Shown one piece after another: positions 60,901 through 64,000 of a DNA stretch of 64,000 bases. The notes under the pieces are model-generated. The model ran no database searches. It was not told the DNA's origin and saw only the letters and a list, made by a program, of their open reading frames with translations. A program made the position numbers and the translations under genes. How positions within the stretch are numbered: the stretch's first letter is position 1; each line of letters opens with the position of its first letter. The DNA lies in the NCBI RefSeq assembly GCF_014839805.1, contig NC_051124.1:5084001-5148000 (forward strand). The letters are read 5' to 3'. The stretch comes from Manduca sexta. Taxonomy: Eukaryota; Arthropoda; Insecta; Lepidoptera; Sphingidae.

Positions 60901-63900
60901 TCTAATGATATTGTACGTAAGCTCCAATGATACAATCCTACGAGCTCAGTAACATAGAAAGAAATAAATTGTCTTATGTCTTGGTTTTATAAACAGTCAT
61001 ACCACGTTTGTTTTGACCGCTCTTCGGTGATGGTGAGGGCTTTTGTCATCGATCCGGTGGTACAATATAACTCACGAAATATTAATAGTTTTTTGCATCC
61101 AATTAATTATTTTCATTTTCAGACTATGTAATAATACTTTGATTAAATACAATTAATGTGCTATCGTTTTTCATTGAGCAATTAACTTTGGCAGACGTTT
61201 TTCAAATACTCAAAAACGTTAATGAATAAAATATATTTACCAACCCTTCTTCTTAGACAAAATCACACCCAACGTTACAAAACATCTAAAAAGATACCGC
61301 GATAGCTGAATTATTATATCACTCGGACTTTGGACTCTGAAAATGTAAAATACATGTATATGCACAAAATACCGCAACACAGTTTGTATGTCTTAATGAT
61401 TCATTCTTCCAACAATACATAATTTGTTTCCAAACAATTATTATTCCTGTTCTGTCTACTTTATCTTGTTCAAGAAGCGGATTGTAGATAACATTGTTGG
61501 TGATTCATCTTAGTAAAAATCCAATGCATAATTTTAACGTTTACATAGACAAAGAAAGGAGTTATTTATCCCATTATGAATCAGTTGTTCCGTGCGATTT
61601 GAAATTTTTATAAAATATTTACATCATACGTAACATCGTCATGTTTCAATGAATTTCCACACGATTTTCGTTTTCCCAGAATTTATAACGATATTCGTAA
61701 CTCCACTTCATCGTATAAATCTTTTCGGTTGAATTTATTGTTGAAATGTTTCCTCGTTTCGAATGGGAGTTTATGGGATTTTATAGAATTTCATGAATCA
61801 TCTCGAACCGGCCGAGATATTTGATTATGTTAAGGTAACTGCCCATTGGATTGAGATAAATCAAACCAACAAATAAAATGAGATCACTGGAAGCCTGTTA
61901 TCCAGATATATGTATCAAAATGTTCTTTTATTTTACAATCTTTGAAAATTGTATGGTGAATATAAATTTATCGAATACGTAAAGTATTTCGAAACTATTT
62001 AATAATATTTTATGCGACAAATAAATTTGAACCGATACTTAAATATGACTTATTTATTCAGATAGTGCTGAACAGAGGATGGACTGTATTCGTTCATCAG
62101 ATCAGACAATTCAAATCAAAATTATTGAATAATTTGGCTTGTGAGTTGCTGCGACTAAAATACCCATTCGAGATAGCTACGCTAGCCTATACTACGAAAA
62201 TTAACCATAATTATTACAAAATGTTGTTGTACAATTGTTTGTTATCCCAAATTTAAAACTTTCTCTTCACCTTTGAGTAGTACACAGGCATGAAGTGTCC
62301 AGTAATTTTGCATGCTTAACATTCGTGTTTTGATGCATGATTTTTTGTAGAAGATCTATGATACATCTAAATTATACGTAAGGAAAAACTTCGTACCCCT
62401 TTTTTAGCCCCGCACGGAGGAGTATGAGATTTGGCATAATAAAGTTCACATAGAAGTGTGCTGAAAAATAAAATTTATGTATAATATGGTTTGCAAGTAT
62501 ATTAAATTCGACGCTTCAATTTCGACGACCATAAGTGTTATTCATAGCTTTTTTTACTTCTTATATTTTCTTCCTCAACTCCACGAGCTTCTAGTATTAT
62601 TACTTCTTTGGAGGACTTTTTTAATCGAACAAAGGCAAATGTATTATTTCAGTTTCCCCGTTAGTAACACTTTTTTTAAAGAAATATAGCTTACGAGTAT
62701 TCTGTGAAAACATTAGCTTCTACACTTGTAACAACACGGAAATGTCTTTCTATAATCTTGACAGTTACGAAGAAAGATATACTAGCTTGAGGAAAATGTA
62801 GAATAAAATCATATCTGCAAATTTAATTATTCATTTTTCAAATAATATTCTGTCCTATATTTTTATTTTTAATAGCTTTTGGAAGCTCTTCTTCATATTT
62901 GTTAATTTATGATATAGTTAAGAGTACTTCAGTAACTGATAAAACGTTGGTTTTCGTTTAATTGTTCCCCGTGCTTCTCGGAACATTTTTCAGCATAATC
63001 ATTCATCTATTATTTACAAATCACGAGTCTGAGATGTGGGCAAGCTTATCTATTCTTTATTGTCTTTATCTCTACGAAATAAACAAAATTACATACTTAG
63101 CTATCAAAATGTTTAATGCATTATAAACATTAAGTGACGTTGCCTTGCTTGATGTTATTGATGTAACTAAGCATGATGGGAACTATTTTACGCAGAAACC
63201 TAATTCTTGTTCTAGTGCCCGTGACAGTTAAACCATAGTAAGTAAAATTGTAACAAAATAATGTTTTCTTTTTCTCTATTGGCTATTGCCACCTGTCGTT
63301 CAAGGTTTATACGTATTACGTACAGTTAACGTTATGAAATATTTGCGACAAGCGGTCACGCGGTGCCAGCTAGTATTTTAATAAGCTGCCGTATTGATGA
63401 GACGCGTGTAACTAACCTACATATAACAGATTACGCTGTATAGCGGTGTCCAGATGCGGCCCAGGACCGTCCCGGTGTGAGTCACGCCTCTCGGAAGGGG
63501 CCGCGACTATTTTAGACTGTGTCCGCTTACCTTCTAGGAAACGGTGCTGTGGGACCAACGACCGATCGCAACACGGGGTATTGTTAGATCTGTAACGGGG
63601 TTGGTCGTTTCCGAACCAAGTGTTTTTCTCCATGCATTTGCTTCCTATTCCCCTTCCGTAAGGTTTTTTTGAAACCGTTTCAATGAGATTTTTATTGCAG
63701 TTCTTATTGGTATAACAAGTGTACATTATTAGGTGTTGCGACCGGTGACTAGAAATCGAATTTAAATTATTGTTTAGGCATAACCGACAAGTCAAATATC
63801 AAGACTACTTTGATCCAAACTTTATCGCTTTGCTATAAAGCACATATTTCTTAGTGAATTTACCGCATTTTCGTTGTAAACAAGTAAAAGTCGACACTCA

Positions 63901-64000
63901 TCTAAAGTTATTTTTCTCAGCAAATAACAACTAGAAACACATGTGCGGTGTCGCAACGTCTGTTAACGCTGTGTTTACCGCGCGCTTCCGGGCCGGCTGT

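Larger units (their letters stand above)
56617..64000. other. Gene-free stretch to the window end (probably TAK1 intron or downstream DNA)
   Basis: After the last TAK1 donor no exon with TAK1 or other family likeness was seen on either strand. The frames at 56761-57069, 57503-57685, 58229-58435, 62065-62256, 62477-62689 and 63412-63795 (minus) have no family likeness. A SINE-like head lies at 57590-57655, an imperfect palindrome at 57888-57988, an octamer-like ATGCAAAT at 59190-59197 and a CRE palindrome TGACGTCA at 60689-60696. CpG rises at 63415-63620 and at the right edge. Confidence 0.5.

Noticed and set aside
63412..63795. 127-codon minus-strand frame with several Cys residues
   Set aside because: Cys spacing fits no known zinc finger, there is no splice or family support, and it covers a locally CpG-rich patch.

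Overview
The window is nuclear DNA of an insect, almost certainly a moth or butterfly (Lepidoptera). It is AT-rich, its genes carry short exons and long introns, and it holds a runt-domain gene, an insect prohormone, the kinase TAK1, and many repeats of lepidopteran type: a Pao/BEL retrotransposon, a mariner relic, tRNA-headed SINEs and LINE tails. No bacterial, CRISPR or operon-like content was seen.

Layout. 1-5.3 kb: the first two coding exons of a runt-domain transcription factor on the minus strand; the rest of the gene lies off the left edge. 5.3-24 kb: a long gene-poor stretch upstream of that gene. It holds AT-rich filler, a (TA)n microsatellite, worn repeats, and two CpG-rich blocks (14.5-15.0 and 16.1-17.7 kb) that look regulatory. 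24.1-30.9 kb: a Pao/BEL LTR retrotransposon on the minus strand with two apparently identical 435-bp LTRs, a 5-bp target duplication, a tRNA-Tyr-type primer site and a 25-bp tandem array in its leader, but with its reading frame broken at several points. 33.7-35.7 kb: an intronless cyclophilin/RRM gene (PPIL4). 37.3-38.4 kb: a dead mariner transposon. 41.2-45.4 kb: a five-exon secreted prohormone, probably the insect prohormone-2/NVP-like type. 46.75-51.3 kb: a six-exon ankyrin-repeat gene of unknown family, with nested SINEs in one intron. 52.0-56.6 kb and beyond: TAK1 (MAP3K7), seven coding exons, with its C-terminal end not found. 56.6-64 kb: no exon recognised, only repeats and AT-rich DNA.

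The genes do not form one pathway. PPIL4 is a spliceosome-associated protein, runt a developmental regulator, the prohormone a neuroendocrine precursor, and TAK1 a kinase of innate immune (IMD) and JNK signalling. The ankyrin gene and TAK1 are in the same orientation, about 760 bp apart. Exon limits were set by reading splice signals and phases by eye and are not confirmed by transcripts.
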